This document shows positions 30,880 to 41,639 of a stretch of DNA of 64,000 bases, one piece after another. A program made the translations under genes and the position numbers. Source of the stretch: Xanthostigma xanthostigma (taxonomy: Eukaryota > Arthropoda > Insecta > Raphidioptera > Raphidiidae); contig OY754470.1 of NCBI GenBank assembly GCA_963575645.1, positions 45,353,201 to 45,417,200 on the forward strand, given 5' to 3'. The notes beneath the pieces were generated by a model. That model was not told the origin of the DNA, searched no databases, and was given only the letters and a program-made list of their open reading frames with translations. Each line of letters begins with the position of its first letter. Position 1 is the first letter of the stretch.

Positions 30880-31205
30880 TTTGAAACGATTCGGAGAATT
30901 TATTCGCTATTTTTGGGACCAAAAATATTTTTCAACCCCTAAAACACATCCTTAAAGTGGTCCGATTGGGCTCATTTTAAATATGCTTTGTGCGGTGATG
31001 GATTTCAATATGTGGTCCAAATTTCGTTAAAATCAATTAACTCCTTCAAAAGTTATAGCTCGTACATATATAAATAGATTTTTACAAAAATGATGCCAAA
31101 CTTTTTAGGAGGCTATAAAACGTCGAGAAATTTTGGTCCGACCCCTAGATCCCACCATCCGACCGACGCCAATAGTGTAAGTGCCTTATTGCAAATACAC
31201 TAATT
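30880..31205 (-). repeat. Family G copy
   Basis: It includes GAAACGATTCGGAGAATTTA, GTCCGATTGGGCTCATTTT, TTGGTCCGACCCCTAGATCC and CCGACGCCAATAGTGTAAGT. Its complement is the order seen at 2996-3250. The GACCCCTAG...CATCCGACCGACGC end also appears at 52757-52830. It is non-coding and of unknown class. Confidence 0.65.
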
Positions 31206-31357
31206 CGCACACATTGTGATAAAACATACATGGTTCTCTTCGTTTTAATGAGAAGAAATGCACAATATTGGCTTGTTCGTACCCTAATAAAGAATTATTA
31301 TTATTATTACCTATATTATGTTATATATTATTCAAATCTTTGATTAACGTCTGATTA

Positions 31358-31717
31358 GAACTCTTCAATAAATAAAATTATCGACCAATTTTTCAGACAA
31401 TATGTTAACAAAAAATATAATTAATACATTAACGTTTCAATCCGGATTTGGACCTTCTTCAGAACTGATCTAAAAAATATAAAAAATAATTAATATTTAA
31501 TTTCTAATTGTTTGCTATTATTTTTTCAATAATTTGATACTATTAATAATTTTGAAAGAATTTTTATAGAAAGCGAATTAGAAATTAAATATTAATTATT
31601 TTTTAGATCAGTTCTGAAGAAGTTTCAAATCCGGATTGAAACGTAAATGTATTAATTATATTTTTTGTTAATATATTGTCTAAAAAATTGGTCGATTATT
31701 TTATTTATTGAAGTGTT
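31358..31717. repeat. Foldback with 146-bp arms and hammerhead-like cores
   Basis: The left arm 31358-31504 and right arm 31572-31717 are reverse complements with few mismatches. About 67 bp lie between. Each arm holds CTGAAGA, then about 17-18 bp, then GAAACG: minus strand 31434-31462 and plus strand 31614-31642. In the minus-strand copy GGTCC and GGATT can pair across AAATCC as stem II. This is the hammerhead core order, but I cannot find good stems I and III. The arms end in TCTTCAATAAATAAAAT. Confidence 0.65.
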
Positions 31718-32250
31718 ATATATTATTATTATTATATGTTTCATCACGATATGTACGAATTAACACAGGCAAAATCAATTCAACAGAACTTCAAAATTAA
31801 AAATTTAATGAACTACGGTCGAATTTCGACCACTGGGCGCCTACTATAGTGTAAATAATATAACATCTGAAAACATTTTGTTCTAGGATTATAATGAACA
31901 TTATCTATTGTCAGAAGTTATTGTACCATTTCATATCTACGATAATATAACAGTATAGTCAAAACCTAATCTAATATCCTTTAACAGGGAAAGGTATAAA
32001 ATGTCAACAATATCACCAGAATTCTGAAACAGTGTTATTATAAACTAACAACATAATAGCATTCGCTTCTGGTTTCTCGATTTTCAACAGTCGGTTTGCG
32101 GTATTATCAAAACCTTCGCTCTCTTACTCTCGAATAGTTAACGTTCAAAGGATAAAGTTGGAAAACGTAACTCTATTTTATGATATACTACTGTCTGAAC
32201 GTAATGTATCTCTCATTTCTGAAGCGTTATTTTTGAGATGATTCCGTGCA
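31718..32250. other. Unannotated sequence
   Basis: No feature was recognised. Confidence 0.4.
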
Positions 32251-32251
32251 G

Positions 32252-32890
32252 GGGCGGAAGCAGTAACGTAGCTTGGTGTCGGTGAAGCGGACTCTCGCCA
32301 ATGGCCTAGCGCTTATGGGGGCCTTGCGCGAGACCCTCTTGTGGGCTGACTTGAGGCCAAACGTTATGAACTATATTTGGTATTCTGTTGTCACTATTTG
32401 TTGATAACTATGTCACAACCATGCTGCGATCCAGAAATGATTGGAATTCCGGAAGTGAATATGCCATGGAGATCATGGAAGCACTGAAGGATGAAGAAGA
32501 AAACCAAAAAAGGATGAGGAGACGCGAACCTCAACACGTAGGGGCTTCGTGTGTACAAGTACGGCCTTCAGCCGAATCTCCCGCGAAGGATGACTGGACG
32601 TCAGTGCCGCGGGAGGGATAAAAGGAGCGTAAAGGAGAGGTTTTAGTGGATATGGGGCTCGGCACGAGTCCCATACTACCAATGGGTGTCCATAAGTGGA
32701 TTTTCTCCTCTGCCAAAAAGAAAGGTTTTCTGTTGTACACATCTACATACAAATATGGTAGGATCACTGCATTGACCTTGGGAATAGGTAACCTTCTGAA
32801 AGAAAAGGGCCTCGCTGAGGTGACTTCGCCCATGTCTAGATTAGTCCATGCTACGTCTCTGGGTGGAAGTGCCAGGGGCCCACAAAATTG
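32252..32890. other. GC-richer unclassified block, probably a transposon remnant
   Basis: It starts CAGGGGCGGAAGCAGTAACG and ends near CCAGGGGCCCACAAAATTG. An ACGTAGCTTGG motif near the start is matched in reverse by CCATGCTACGT near the end, so short inverted ends are possible. It contains GGCTCGGCACGAGTCCCATA and ATGGGTGTCCATAAGTGGA, phrases that resemble R1/LINE-type 3' regions known from insects. Four frames overlap (32388-32621 and 32646-32891 plus; 32473-32742 and 32531-32899 minus). The 32388 frame has a charged helix (ALKDEEENQKRMRRREPQ) but no known domain. The class is uncertain. Confidence 0.4.
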
Positions 32891-33395
32891 AATAATCATC
32901 GTATTTTTTATGATTTCATTAACAATGAGTAATTATCGTATGGTAAAAAATGATTAATAATAACAATGCGTTTAACATTATTATATAGATTTTTTTACGA
33001 AACTTTGATGTCTTAAACCAGCCTGCATCAATGGCAGCTATTATTTTTATAAATCATGCATTTATAAAAGAGCGTTTCTTTATGTTTAATAAAAATCTGA
33101 CAGTTTTATCAGACTGGCAGCTAAAAATAAAAAATGATTCATTAAAAAAGACAAAGTCGCCGAATAACGAACGTTAGAGTTTGAAATATTATGTTCCTAA
33201 GTTGCTTTAAAAAATAATAAGGAAGACAAAAAATGACTAGTGCAACAAAGAGAGATAACAAATAGCTTACGAAATAAATAAATAAATAATTTAATTACCA
33301 TGGCGTGAAAAGAGAAAGCAATACTGAATAATGTTCTCAATACTGTAATTCAGTCTTTATTATAATAACATATATATTCTTGTAATGCAATGCGT
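32891..33395. other. Unannotated AT-rich sequence
   Basis: No feature was recognised. Confidence 0.4.
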
Positions 33396-33840
33396 ACTTT
33401 CGTCATCAATTGTAAGGCAGAAAGTCTAACATTTACGCATTAGTGGGATTACACGCACTGATGCGGGAAATACGTACGTTCGGGCGGCAGTAAAGAAAAA
33501 TCACCTATTAACTGTTGTTTAGATGTCGTTTCGATAACAACCCTATTACATTTTAGCTAATAGTCGCGAACAATAAGTTGTCATTCGTGTTTTTACGTAT
33601 ACGGTATAACCCCAAAGCTACTTGCTTAGAATTTATTTGTGTTTTATATGTAATTAATGTATTTAATAAGCGTACTTACAACCGAGGTATGAAGAAAAAT
33701 AGTATACACCACACTGGTGGAAAGTTTAATATCCTTGATGCACTGCGCGTCATGATGCATGAGGCGAATCCGAGGGCATCATGGCGCGCAGGGCAAGATA
33801 TCAAACTTTCGGCCCTTGAGGTGTAATATACTATTAATCA
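33396..33840 (+). mobile_element. Family Q element, single-arm copy
   Basis: It matches one arm of the large palindrome at 35771-36520: TCATCAATTGTAAGGCAGAA, the TTCGGGCGGCAGTAAAG block, the CAACCCTATTACATTTTAGC block, the TAATAAGCGTACTTAC block and the ACACCACACTGG block. It then ends in a smaller hairpin carrying CACTGCGCGTCATGATGC and GCATCATGGCGCGCAGGGCA. The overlapping frame 33578-33826 is incidental. It is probably a non-autonomous foldback unit. Confidence 0.75.
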
Positions 33841-34900
33841 CTACATAACGTGTATAAATTCCGAACTCGATGTATTGTAGGCAACCTTACCCGTTTAACG
33901 TAAGTATTAAATAAAGTCGGCAGTCATTTTTATTATTCTTTTTTTATACGAAACATCATTAATCTAAAAATGATTTAGCTATGAAGAAAAATGGATATAT
34001 TGTATATAGCTGGTGAATAGTTCGACCGTTATGTGTTTCTATTTAATGGGTATTATCATGTCTCTTTCTCTTCTATTGATCTATTTTAGTTTTTAAGATA
34101 AAACTCATCCCCGAGTTCCTTTATTACACGAATGTTGCCAACCTGTCGGGAATTCCGATTTCAATGCGAAAATATAATTGTAAAAGGAGAACATAATTTA
34201 AAGGTAGAAAAAAATGTTTTTTAAAGATATTTCACAACTTTATGCATAGGCTTTTCATTATTCAAATCAAAACAATTTTTATTTTAGTTTTAAAATGTTT
34301 GTCTCAGTAGGAACACTGTTCTGCTATGACAATTATCAGCTTTAAATCTAGATTTATGAATACCGTTTATTGTTAACTCGATGTAGATTGGATTGAAAAA
34401 AAGACATTCTCAATATCTAGATTTAAAAATTCCATTTGTTATTAACTGAATGTAGATCTTCATTTGGTGGAAAAAAAGACATTCTCAAATCTAGTTATAA
34501 AACTGAGTGTCATATCAGAAACCGAGTATAATGCTGGGTTGCAGAAAAGATTGTCAAAAAATTTGAGTTGTCAATGAGCTTAGACTGTGCTCATATGATT
34601 ACAGTTTCTATACATCAGGAGCAGTCTAAAGTCATACTCAAACTCCCTGTCATCTAAAATTCTAGAACATTAGATTACACCACATAAAAACAAATGATTG
34701 GTCTATACATATAGAAAAAGATCGCTTTTCAAGCTAAATTTCGATCAAAATGCGTAGAAAAACGTTGTTTGGAACTGGAAGTTGTACAAAAAACGATACT
34801 AAATACACAGTTTAAGAAAAAAATCGTGTTAATCAATTAATTATTTTCTGAGCAAGATTCATTTTAAACTCTGCTATGCTTTTCATATGGACAATCTAAC
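33841..34900. other. Mostly unannotated; one short tandem duplication
   Basis: A unit of about 70 bp starting ATCTAGATTTA and ending AAAAAGACATTCTCAA is repeated at 34346 and 34415, with a third start at 34489. Otherwise no feature was recognised. Confidence 0.5.
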
Positions 34901-35259
34901 ATAGACAAGGCCGTAGCCAGAAATTCACTTCGGGGGAGTCGAGCTCTGGACCAGAGACAATAAGTAATAACTTTATTTGAAAATAAGCATACAGATATTA
35001 TAATACAGATATTATAATTTTACATAAATACAAATTTAATTAAAAAGCACCCGACGTAGATTTCGACGAAAGAGTTTAATGATTTACAATGCATTGCATT
35101 TCGATTTTACTCGTTCGAAAAACGTGGAATCCAATTATCGTATCACAGGTCCGAAAAAAAAGTCGAACATATTTTAGTGAGCGTGTATAAAATGGTGAGT
35201 TGGCTAAGGCATTTCGGGGGGGTTTGAACCCCCATAACACCCCCCTGCCTACGGCCTTG
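34901..35259. mobile_element. Non-autonomous hAT element, about 355 bp
   Basis: The ends are CAAGGCCGTAGCCAG (from 34906) and CTGCCTACGGCCTTG (ending 35259), 14/15 complementary. AATCTAAC occurs at 34893-34900 and 35260-35267, an 8-bp duplication. On the left it is separated from the terminus by 5 extra bases (ATAGA), likely a small footprint or later insertion. Subterminal CGGGGG/CCCCC motifs are present. No coding capacity. Confidence 0.75.
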
Positions 35260-35267
35260 AATCTAAC

Positions 35268-35770
35268 GTCATTGTTAAATCACATTTTATGACAATCCTT
35301 TCTGCTCTAAATATTTTCAAGCAAATTCCATTGAAATCATTTTGAAAAATGATTTCGGATCATTTTTCCAAACCAATAGCTGTGCTTAGGGTTACAATAT
35401 TTTGTGTGTGTATGAGAGAGAAAGAGAGTAGTTTGTTCGTCCCTTATTTTTATAAAGCATATACGGTGTATGAAAAAAAAGCAATTTTGCCAGTTTGCAG
35501 TGGTGAGAAGTCCTTCTTCCCATTCCAGAGAGCATATCCGGGATCAAAATGTATAATTCCTGTACGTAAGAGCAACCATGCACAATAATATAACACATAT
35601 AGGTGTGTGTGTATTACACGCTGCGGCAATCAGCTCAGAGATCATTGACATAGCATAGGCGGTAGACCGGTCATTGATGAAAAAAAAATCGATCGATCGG
35701 CAATTACTGTGTCTCACGAGTTTCTGAGTCGCTTATTTTAGAAATGGAATGAAACCGATTTTTCTCCATG
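35268..35770. other. Unannotated sequence
   Basis: A GTGTGTGTAT/GAGAGAGAAAGAGAG-like simple tract lies at about 35404-35429. Opposing short frames at 35349-35598 have no recognisable motif. Confidence 0.4.
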
Positions 35771-36520
35771 CCTCGATCGAAAGTACACACTTTCGGCATC
35801 AATTGTAAGGCAGAAAGTCTTAACATTTACGCATTGGTTGGATTTCACGCACTGATGCGGGAAGTACGTACGTTCGGGCGGCAGTAAAGAAAAAAACAAC
35901 TTATCAACTGTTGTTTAGATGTCCTTTCCATAGCAACCCTATTACATTTTAGCTAATAGTCTCGGACAGCTGTCATTTGTGTTTTTACGTATAACCTCAA
36001 ATCTGGTTGCCTAACTGTGTTTTAAAGTAATTAATTAATGTATTTAATAAGCGTACTTACGACCGAGGTTTGAAGAAATAGTATATTACACCACAAGGGC
36101 CGAAAGTGTGATATCTTGCCCTGCGCGCCATGATGCCCTCAAGTATCATGACGCGCAGGGCAAGAAGATATCACACTTTCGGCCAGTGTGGTGTATACTA
36201 TTTTATCTGCGTACCTCGGTCGTAAGCACGCTTATTGAATACATTAATTAATTACTTCATAATTACATAAAAACACAGATAAATTCCAAGTAAGAAGCTT
36301 TGAGGTTTTACGTAAAAACGCGAATGACATCTGTTCTCGACTATGAGCTAAAATGTAATAGGGTTGCTATGGAAACGACATCTAAACAACAGTTGATTGG
36401 TTGTTTTTGCTTTACTATCGCCCGAATGTACGAACTTCCCGCATGTGTGCGTGTAATCTCACCAATGCGTAATAGTTAGACTTTCCACCTTACAATTGAT
36501 GCCGAAAATATGCGATCGAG
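35771..36520. mobile_element. Family Q giant palindrome, about 355-bp arms
   Basis: The left arm starts CCTCGATCGAAAG, with CATCAATTGTAAGGCAGAAA nearby. The right arm ends TTACAATTGATGCCGAAAAT with GCGATCGAGG. The symmetry axis is at about 36141, inside an inner hairpin of GGGCCGAAAGTGTGATATCT and its complement. The arms match almost base for base, with scattered changes. There is no transposase. The right arm holds GTTGCTATGGAAAC (36363-36376). The structure is either a foldback transposon or a head-to-head dimer of the 33396-33840 unit. Confidence 0.8.
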
Positions 36521-36635
36521 GTATGAAGGAAAAATATTATACACCACACTGGCCGAAAGTTTGATATTCTTGCACTGTGGGTCGGGCATCATGACGCGCA
36601 GTGCAAGATATCAAACCTTCGACCCTTGTGTATTT
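36521..36635 (+). repeat. Family Q terminal hairpin, extra copy
   Basis: GGTATGAAGGAAAAATATTA, then CACACTGGCCGAAAGTTTGA, then CATCATGACGCGCAGTGCAA forms another inner hairpin of the family, directly attached to the giant palindrome's right arm. The array therefore continues past the symmetric part. Confidence 0.7.
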
Positions 36636-37129
36636 CTTTTAACTGGTTCATTTTTATCTTCTATTGCTCCCTGAATTATCTGCTTCTCATGAGACCAAGC
36701 ATCAGTTTAAGCGTCTTCTAATATGTTTCATTAATCGGACTAAACACGCTCCGGTAAACAAAATACAGAATAGAGTGAGGGTAGACCGGCAGTTTAATAG
36801 AATACGACTCACAACTCTCCAAGCGAAAGATAAGTGGCATAGACGAAGAAGCCATCGTTGTGCTTTGTATTGAACACAGATGAATTAGTTCATGATCCTG
36901 CGGAATAAAAATAGTAGTATACCTAATTGTGGCTTTTTATTTGTCTGCCCCAATGCTAACTCACACAGACTTTGTCTATACATGTATTCGATATACGTAG
37001 GAAATCCGACGGTCGAATCTGAAACTAAAAAATGAGATTATCAAATTGGAATCTTATGAAATTTATTGAGTAGCATATTATGAAATCCATCTTATGTCCA
37101 CGCACGTGACGGCCACTAGCAATATAGAA
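36636..37129. other. Unannotated; one unrecognised frame
   Basis: A plus-strand frame at 36664-36873 (69 codons, Arg/Lys-rich C-terminus DKWHRRRSHR) has no known domain and no repeat support. I do not call it a gene. Confidence 0.35.
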
Positions 37130-37366
37130 GTTATTAAATATAATATGCTCTGAACGGAACACACACTATGACGCCATGCTTATTTGTGGGCGTTTGTCGG
37201 TGTCGCTCACGTGACAAGAAACTGTTTCCTGAATGGTTCATCTTGTAACCTCGCGCGTGAGCAAGCAGTGACGTCATTTCCATCTTCGCAGCTAGCGCGC
37301 CAGCCAGAGTAAGTCCCAGCCGTTATTCCAGCGGCGAAACCAGCCTCGTGTGCAGCGACCTTAACA
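37130..37366 (+). mobile_element. Family P right part
   Basis: It starts in AATATAGAAGTTATTAAATA, runs through the TATGACGCCATGCTTATTTG and TCACGTGACAAGAAACTG blocks and ends AACCAGCCTCGTGTGCAGCG, then ACCTTAA. TTAA follows the terminus, as in TTAA at the left end of 49089-49800. It matches 49540-49800 closely. Confidence 0.7.
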
Positions 37367-37438
37367 CTCTTGGCGTCTCCCTATTCAGCCTTTCCGCCTG
37401 GGTATTATTTCTACCATTATTTAATTACTTCTATATTG

Positions 37439-37735
37439 CTAGTGGCCGTAAGTGGAAGCTTGGCTCATGAAGTGAGACAGAAAATGACTGTTTCTTATCT
37501 CTTTCATTTTACTTGACCCGTTGTGCGCAAGTGTCGCGGCTGTAGTAGGGCAATTACTAAGTGGACTAGAGCAAACCACCTCCCTTTCACAGTCTAGTTC
37601 CATGTGCAAACTGACGCTGCAACTGACGCGCATCCATTCACGAACATGCGCATGAGACTCAGAGTATAATAAGTGAGACAGGCGTATATATGTCTGCACC
37701 GTAGCGTTTAAGTCTTTCTCCCGATCTTTGCTAGC
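37439..37735 (-). mobile_element. Family P interior on the opposite strand
   Basis: The complement matches 49290-49540: GGAGAAAGACTTAAACGCTA, GTGAATGGATGCGCGTCAGT, ACACTTGCGCACAACGGGT. It lies next to the right part (37130-37366) but in opposite orientation, so this locus is a rearranged copy. The frame at 37439-37699 is incidental. Confidence 0.65.
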
Positions 37736-38069
37736 GATACATTATAGAGGGTATATAATGTATGATTTCTACTATTCAAATAGAAAGAGGCGTGCCGATA
37801 AAATTTCCCCTAAACTTATTTCTTTCTAGCCTATCCCAATCGCGATTCCCCGTTAACAGCTCATTTCATTTCCTCCACTTCTGACGGTGATTTCTTTGAT
37901 TTTTTCGTCACACTGTTAATCGAAATCACTCTCATCGCTCATTAAAAAGTATCATTGTAAAAAAAATGTTGAACGCACACTACTCTCTGACGTCACGCGA
38001 GAAGAGTGAGAAATGCGTACAAGCCGACGCCGATCGTGCTTCTCTATCGCTTATACTGCGCTCTCGCTT
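37736..38069. other. Unannotated sequence
   Basis: No feature was recognised before the family D end. Confidence 0.4.
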
Positions 38070-38166
38070 GCACGCACAGGGTCAGGCGGAACGTTACGAA
38101 CATTACACTTTTTCGTGCGTGCAGCTGGTGTTTCATCAATTTATAAGACGTTATCACGTCAAAAAA
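38070..38166 (+). repeat. Family D right-end fragment
   Basis: GCACGCACAGGGTCAGGCGG followed by a shortened GTTACG cluster, CGTGCGTGCAGCTGGTGTTT, and ATAAGACGTTATCACGTCAA. Only the terminal 97 bp of the family is present, and the duplicated ATCAATTTATAAGA unit is single here. Confidence 0.75.
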
Positions 38167-38761
38167 ATAGAACTATGACTGGAATAATCTTGGCAGCTGG
38201 TACCTTAAAAAATATCAAAAAATCCGATGCGAACAATATCGCTTTGAGGTCACAGTATATATACAAACAAAACACAATCACAACCGTGTAATGCAGTGCG
38301 AGGAGTCTGCCGTCGTTGCCCCACCTTCTTCATCCTTCCAACAGACAGTGCTACCAACATTTCGTACAGTTCTGCACGTCAAAAGAAGGATTTTATGTTG
38401 TTATTTCGTTTTCGATTACAACTGCGGCTTCAAGAACCGTGCTGGAGAATGGCAGAGATTCTCCCAGTGTCGATTTTTTATTTCCCAGTATTCACCCACC
38501 TTCTTCTTTTTTTATAATCTATCATCAACATGTTAGCGCCTATTCCTTTACTCGAATAAAACTTTAATACTTACTTCCGTTTTATTGAAATTCTCTTTTT
38601 TCTGCCTTTTTTCGTTATTGCTATTACTGTGAAAGATGAAAACGTCTTGACATCTGACTAACTTATACATATGTGCCAGAGAATCTTATACAAACATATT
38701 ATGAAAAAGTGTAAAAAAATATTAATATTTCCGGTTCTTTCATCATCAACTACGGATCTAC
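38167..38761. other. Unannotated; overlapping short frames only
   Basis: Three overlapping plus-strand frames at 38291-38567 are mutually exclusive and have no known motif. No gene is called. Confidence 0.35.
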
Positions 38762-38769
38762 TATAATAG

Positions 38770-39347
38770 GGGTGGCGAACTTTTGGCACGCGAGTTACGT
38801 ACCATCTTATGGTCCATCATGTATATTAATATGTTGGATCATCATATTACGCATTCTTGCAATCGTGACTATTTTTGCAAGAACCCGATTTCCCATGGGA
38901 AAGCAGTCAGAGTGTTAATAAGGCTAATTTGATAAATATGAGGACTTCTGTCTGTGAAGGGACAGATAGTATCGTAGAGCAAACGTCGACGATATTATTC
39001 TTGTACACTAAATTCACCAATTTATAAAATATAATTCAAATAAAATAATAATTATTGAAACTTATTAATTTGTTTACGCGACAGATTATTGTTGGCACGG
39101 TATTGATTGAAGTGTAAAATCGAAATAATTAAAAATATGCAATGCCGAAAACAATTGACTATCGCCAAATAACAAATGCGAAAAAGTTTCATGGCGTTCA
39201 ATGCATTATCAAAATTACGATTTTTATCTGTATGTGATTTTTTTTTTGACAACTAAATTTCTTTCATTTCTTGTCGGCACGTCATTGCTACATTAAACAG
39301 TTTTGAAAAAAATTGGCACGTAAGTATAGAAAGGTTTGCCACCTCTG
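38770..39347. mobile_element. Non-autonomous hAT element, 578 bp
   Basis: The ends are TAGGGGTGGCGAACTTTTGG and, reversed, CAGAGGTGGCAAACCTTTCT, close to the CAGGGGTGGCCAAC... consensus of many hAT termini. GGCACG motifs are repeated near both ends. It is flanked by TACTATAA (38762-38769) and TACTATAT (39348-39355), an 8-bp duplication with one change. No transposase is visible. The frame at 39052-39252 is incidental. Confidence 0.85.
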
Positions 39348-39479
39348 TACTATATAGCATCAAATAGAGTAAATATACACTCGCCGATTCTCGACCATCT
39401 ATATATTCTATAGTTTCGTATTTTACCGATAGTATCGTTAAAAAATGTTACCAGAAATTCTACGGAAATAATTTTAGAA

Positions 39480-39790
39480 ATATAACGTTAAACCACATCA
39501 CATATTATACTCTCTCTTTCATCTCATCACAATCGACCCAGCGGTCCGGCTGCGAAAACGTAACGTCATGCAATATTACAACCTCCACTTCATCACCAAA
39601 GGATTGAATTTTGAAAAAAAAAATAGGCTATATCCTTTCTCAGGCTTCAGACTATCTCCATATTAAATTTTATCACAATGGGCCCAGCGGTTTGGCCATG
39701 AAAGCGTAACAGACTTGCGCAATTATAATATATATAAATACTATAAGCGGCCCCCGTCCCGGTTTTACCCGGGAGCAAAACTGTTCTGGA
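39480..39790 (-). mobile_element. Helitron-like remnants
   Basis: TTTGGCCATGAAAGCGTAAC (about 39692) with TATATATAAATACTATA is the complement of a Helitron 5' region. It abuts GCGGCCCCCGTCCCGGTTTT and ACCCGGGAGCAAAA, the complement of a 3' region like 50600-50632. The expected CTAG has decayed to CTAT. Two decayed copies seem to lie end to end. Confidence 0.55.
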
Positions 39791-40049
39791 AATATTATAT
39801 TGACCTTCCCATCAACACAGCAGAACTATCAAAGTACATTATTTTGTTGTATCTCTAAAGATTTGGCCAGCGTTAGCCATGTGAGCGTATACGAAAACAG
39901 TTTTTTTTTGACAAAACACCGCCATAGCTATTTTGTACAAAATATTTACAAATTATATACAGAAACCTTCCTCGGTTATCGATCTTTCTATTAGTGAAAA
40001 GCTGCGTATGAAAATCCGTTCCGACAACAATTTTATCTAAAAAACTGTT

Positions 40050-40160
40050 TAATGAGGATGAAAATATAATTTACGAAACGTTGGCCACAAGCGATACTCT
40101 GGTAAAGCTTATTTTTCAATTGTTCCTCAACCAAATAAATCTCCTTCAATATCCAGAGTA
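40050..40160 (+). repeat. Single-arm relative of the 18.4-kb palindrome
   Basis: ACGAAACGTTGGCCACAAGC, CTGGTAAAGCTTATTTTTCA and GTTCCTCAACCAAATAAATC parallel the right arm at 18536-18602. The upstream ATGAGGATGAAAATATAATT keeps the GATGAAAAT part, but the CTGA element is lost. Confidence 0.6.
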
Positions 40161-40670
40161 TTTGGAAACTGCATCTATTAAAAAAAGAGAATGCACAAAA
40201 CTCTTTATGGAGAATGGTGCACTTTTTTAGCGCATCTAGGACCACCTTTATTTTAATTTTTAATCTTAATCTAGTTTCGTAATAAAATCTAATAATAATA
40301 ACAAATAGAAGATAAACATGCTCGGCAACGGAGACTATAGAGTTTTATTATTGTAACTTACATATTTTCCAACGGATTTCGATATTGCATGTTTTTAAAT
40401 TAAAATTACAGATTTATGTTTTCGTTTTTATTCATACCTGCTTCTGCTACAGCCGGTGTCACTTCTGGAGTCATTTATTAAATAATAACCGTTTTTGTAC
40501 GCGCCTGAAATTCCTTACGAAATATTTAATCTATTCCATATTAAAAAATTCATCCAAAATGCGTACATATAAAGCGAACAGTACTATCTACTTACTGTAA
40601 AAATATTTCCAAACGTCTTAAGAGAATCTCTCTATACATTTTTTTCTATATTTTCTATAACAATAATAAT
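40161..40670. other. Unannotated AT-rich sequence
   Basis: No feature was recognised. Confidence 0.4.
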
Positions 40671-40671
40671 A

Positions 40672-41071
40672 ATTATAATATTAATAATGCGTTTAACGTC
40701 CGTCTCTTGACTTTATGTCATAACAGACGCCACTACTACTACTTCCCGTTATTTTCTACACTTTTCAACTTCCACTCAATTAATGGCAATGGGCAAATGA
40801 AGGAACTTTAAGACATTAGGATAAGGTAGGCAAAGTTTGAGCATAGGAGTTTGACAGGTAATCGGACATGACCTTGAATAAGGAACCATCTCGATATTTA
40901 TCTGGAAACCATGAAAAACTTCAAAAAGATAGCCGGTACAGGAATTCCCGTTTCTTGACCAGAGGCAGCTGGAAAAAGTTCCAGCCACATCTGTCCCCGC
41001 CAGGATTCGAACCCGGTACCTCCCGAATGCGAGTCTGTAGTGCTCTTGCACCGCTACGCCACCCCATTCGG
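40672..41071 (-). mobile_element. tRNA-derived SINE, near full length
   Basis: On the minus strand it starts CCGAATGGGGTGGCGTAGCG (A box), then ACCGGGTTCGAATCCTGGC (B box), the CAGATGTGGCTGGAA block, and the same body as 3998-4406. It ends in ATGCGTTT...TTATTATT near 40672. It has scattered substitutions and small indels, so it is older than the 3998 copy. No clear target-site duplication was found. Confidence 0.88.
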
Positions 41072-41096
41072 TTGTAGTGAGTGAACTACCTTAAAG

Positions 41097-41631
41097 TAGA
41101 GATGGGATAAACGGGTCTTTTTAGTGATCTGCATCTTTGCATCCCGTATGTGAGCCGGCTCCCTGAACCGGTTCAAAAAGAGCCGAGTTCTGAATATGTT
41201 ATTCGAGTCAACTGAGCCACTGAGTTAGTTGAGTCAATCATATCACGTAATATTATGCCAGTGACTGACTTACATATTATAAGGCGGGGTTTTACAGGTT
41301 GCTACTTGCTATGTTACAGAAAGCATATTACAATATGGAATACAATACCTTAAATAGTTGTGATTTAAGTGAAACACTCTAATAACTGTACCGCCTGTGC
41401 GTAGTGTGTACACTGTATAGTTGTTGAGTGTATAATGTATAGAATGCATAGCCAGAATGATGCATGAGTCATTTGAGCTGACAGATATTTATTGCTTCTG
41501 TGTGTTAAGTGTTTCACTGAGTTATGCGGATCCGTTGATCCGTCGGCTCAAAAAAAAGTGAATCGGCTCTCACGGATTTTCTGTCGGAGTCGGTTCTTTG
41601 AACCGGTTCAGATCTGAGTTACCCAACACTA
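41097..41631. mobile_element. Non-autonomous hAT element, 535 bp
   Basis: The ends are TAGAGATGGGATAA and, reversed, TAGTGTTGGGTAAC. It is flanked by CCTTAAAG (41089-41096) and CCTTAAAA (41632-41639), an 8-bp duplication with one change. GAACCGGTTC and GAGCCGGCTC palindromes sit in both subterminal regions. It lies 25 bp from the SINE head. There is no coding sequence. Confidence 0.88.
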
Positions 41632-41639
41632 CCTTAAAA

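Noticed and set aside
32388-32899. Host gene in the GC-richer block
   Set aside because: Frames overlap on both strands, none has a domain, and the phrases resemble retrotransposon 3' regions.
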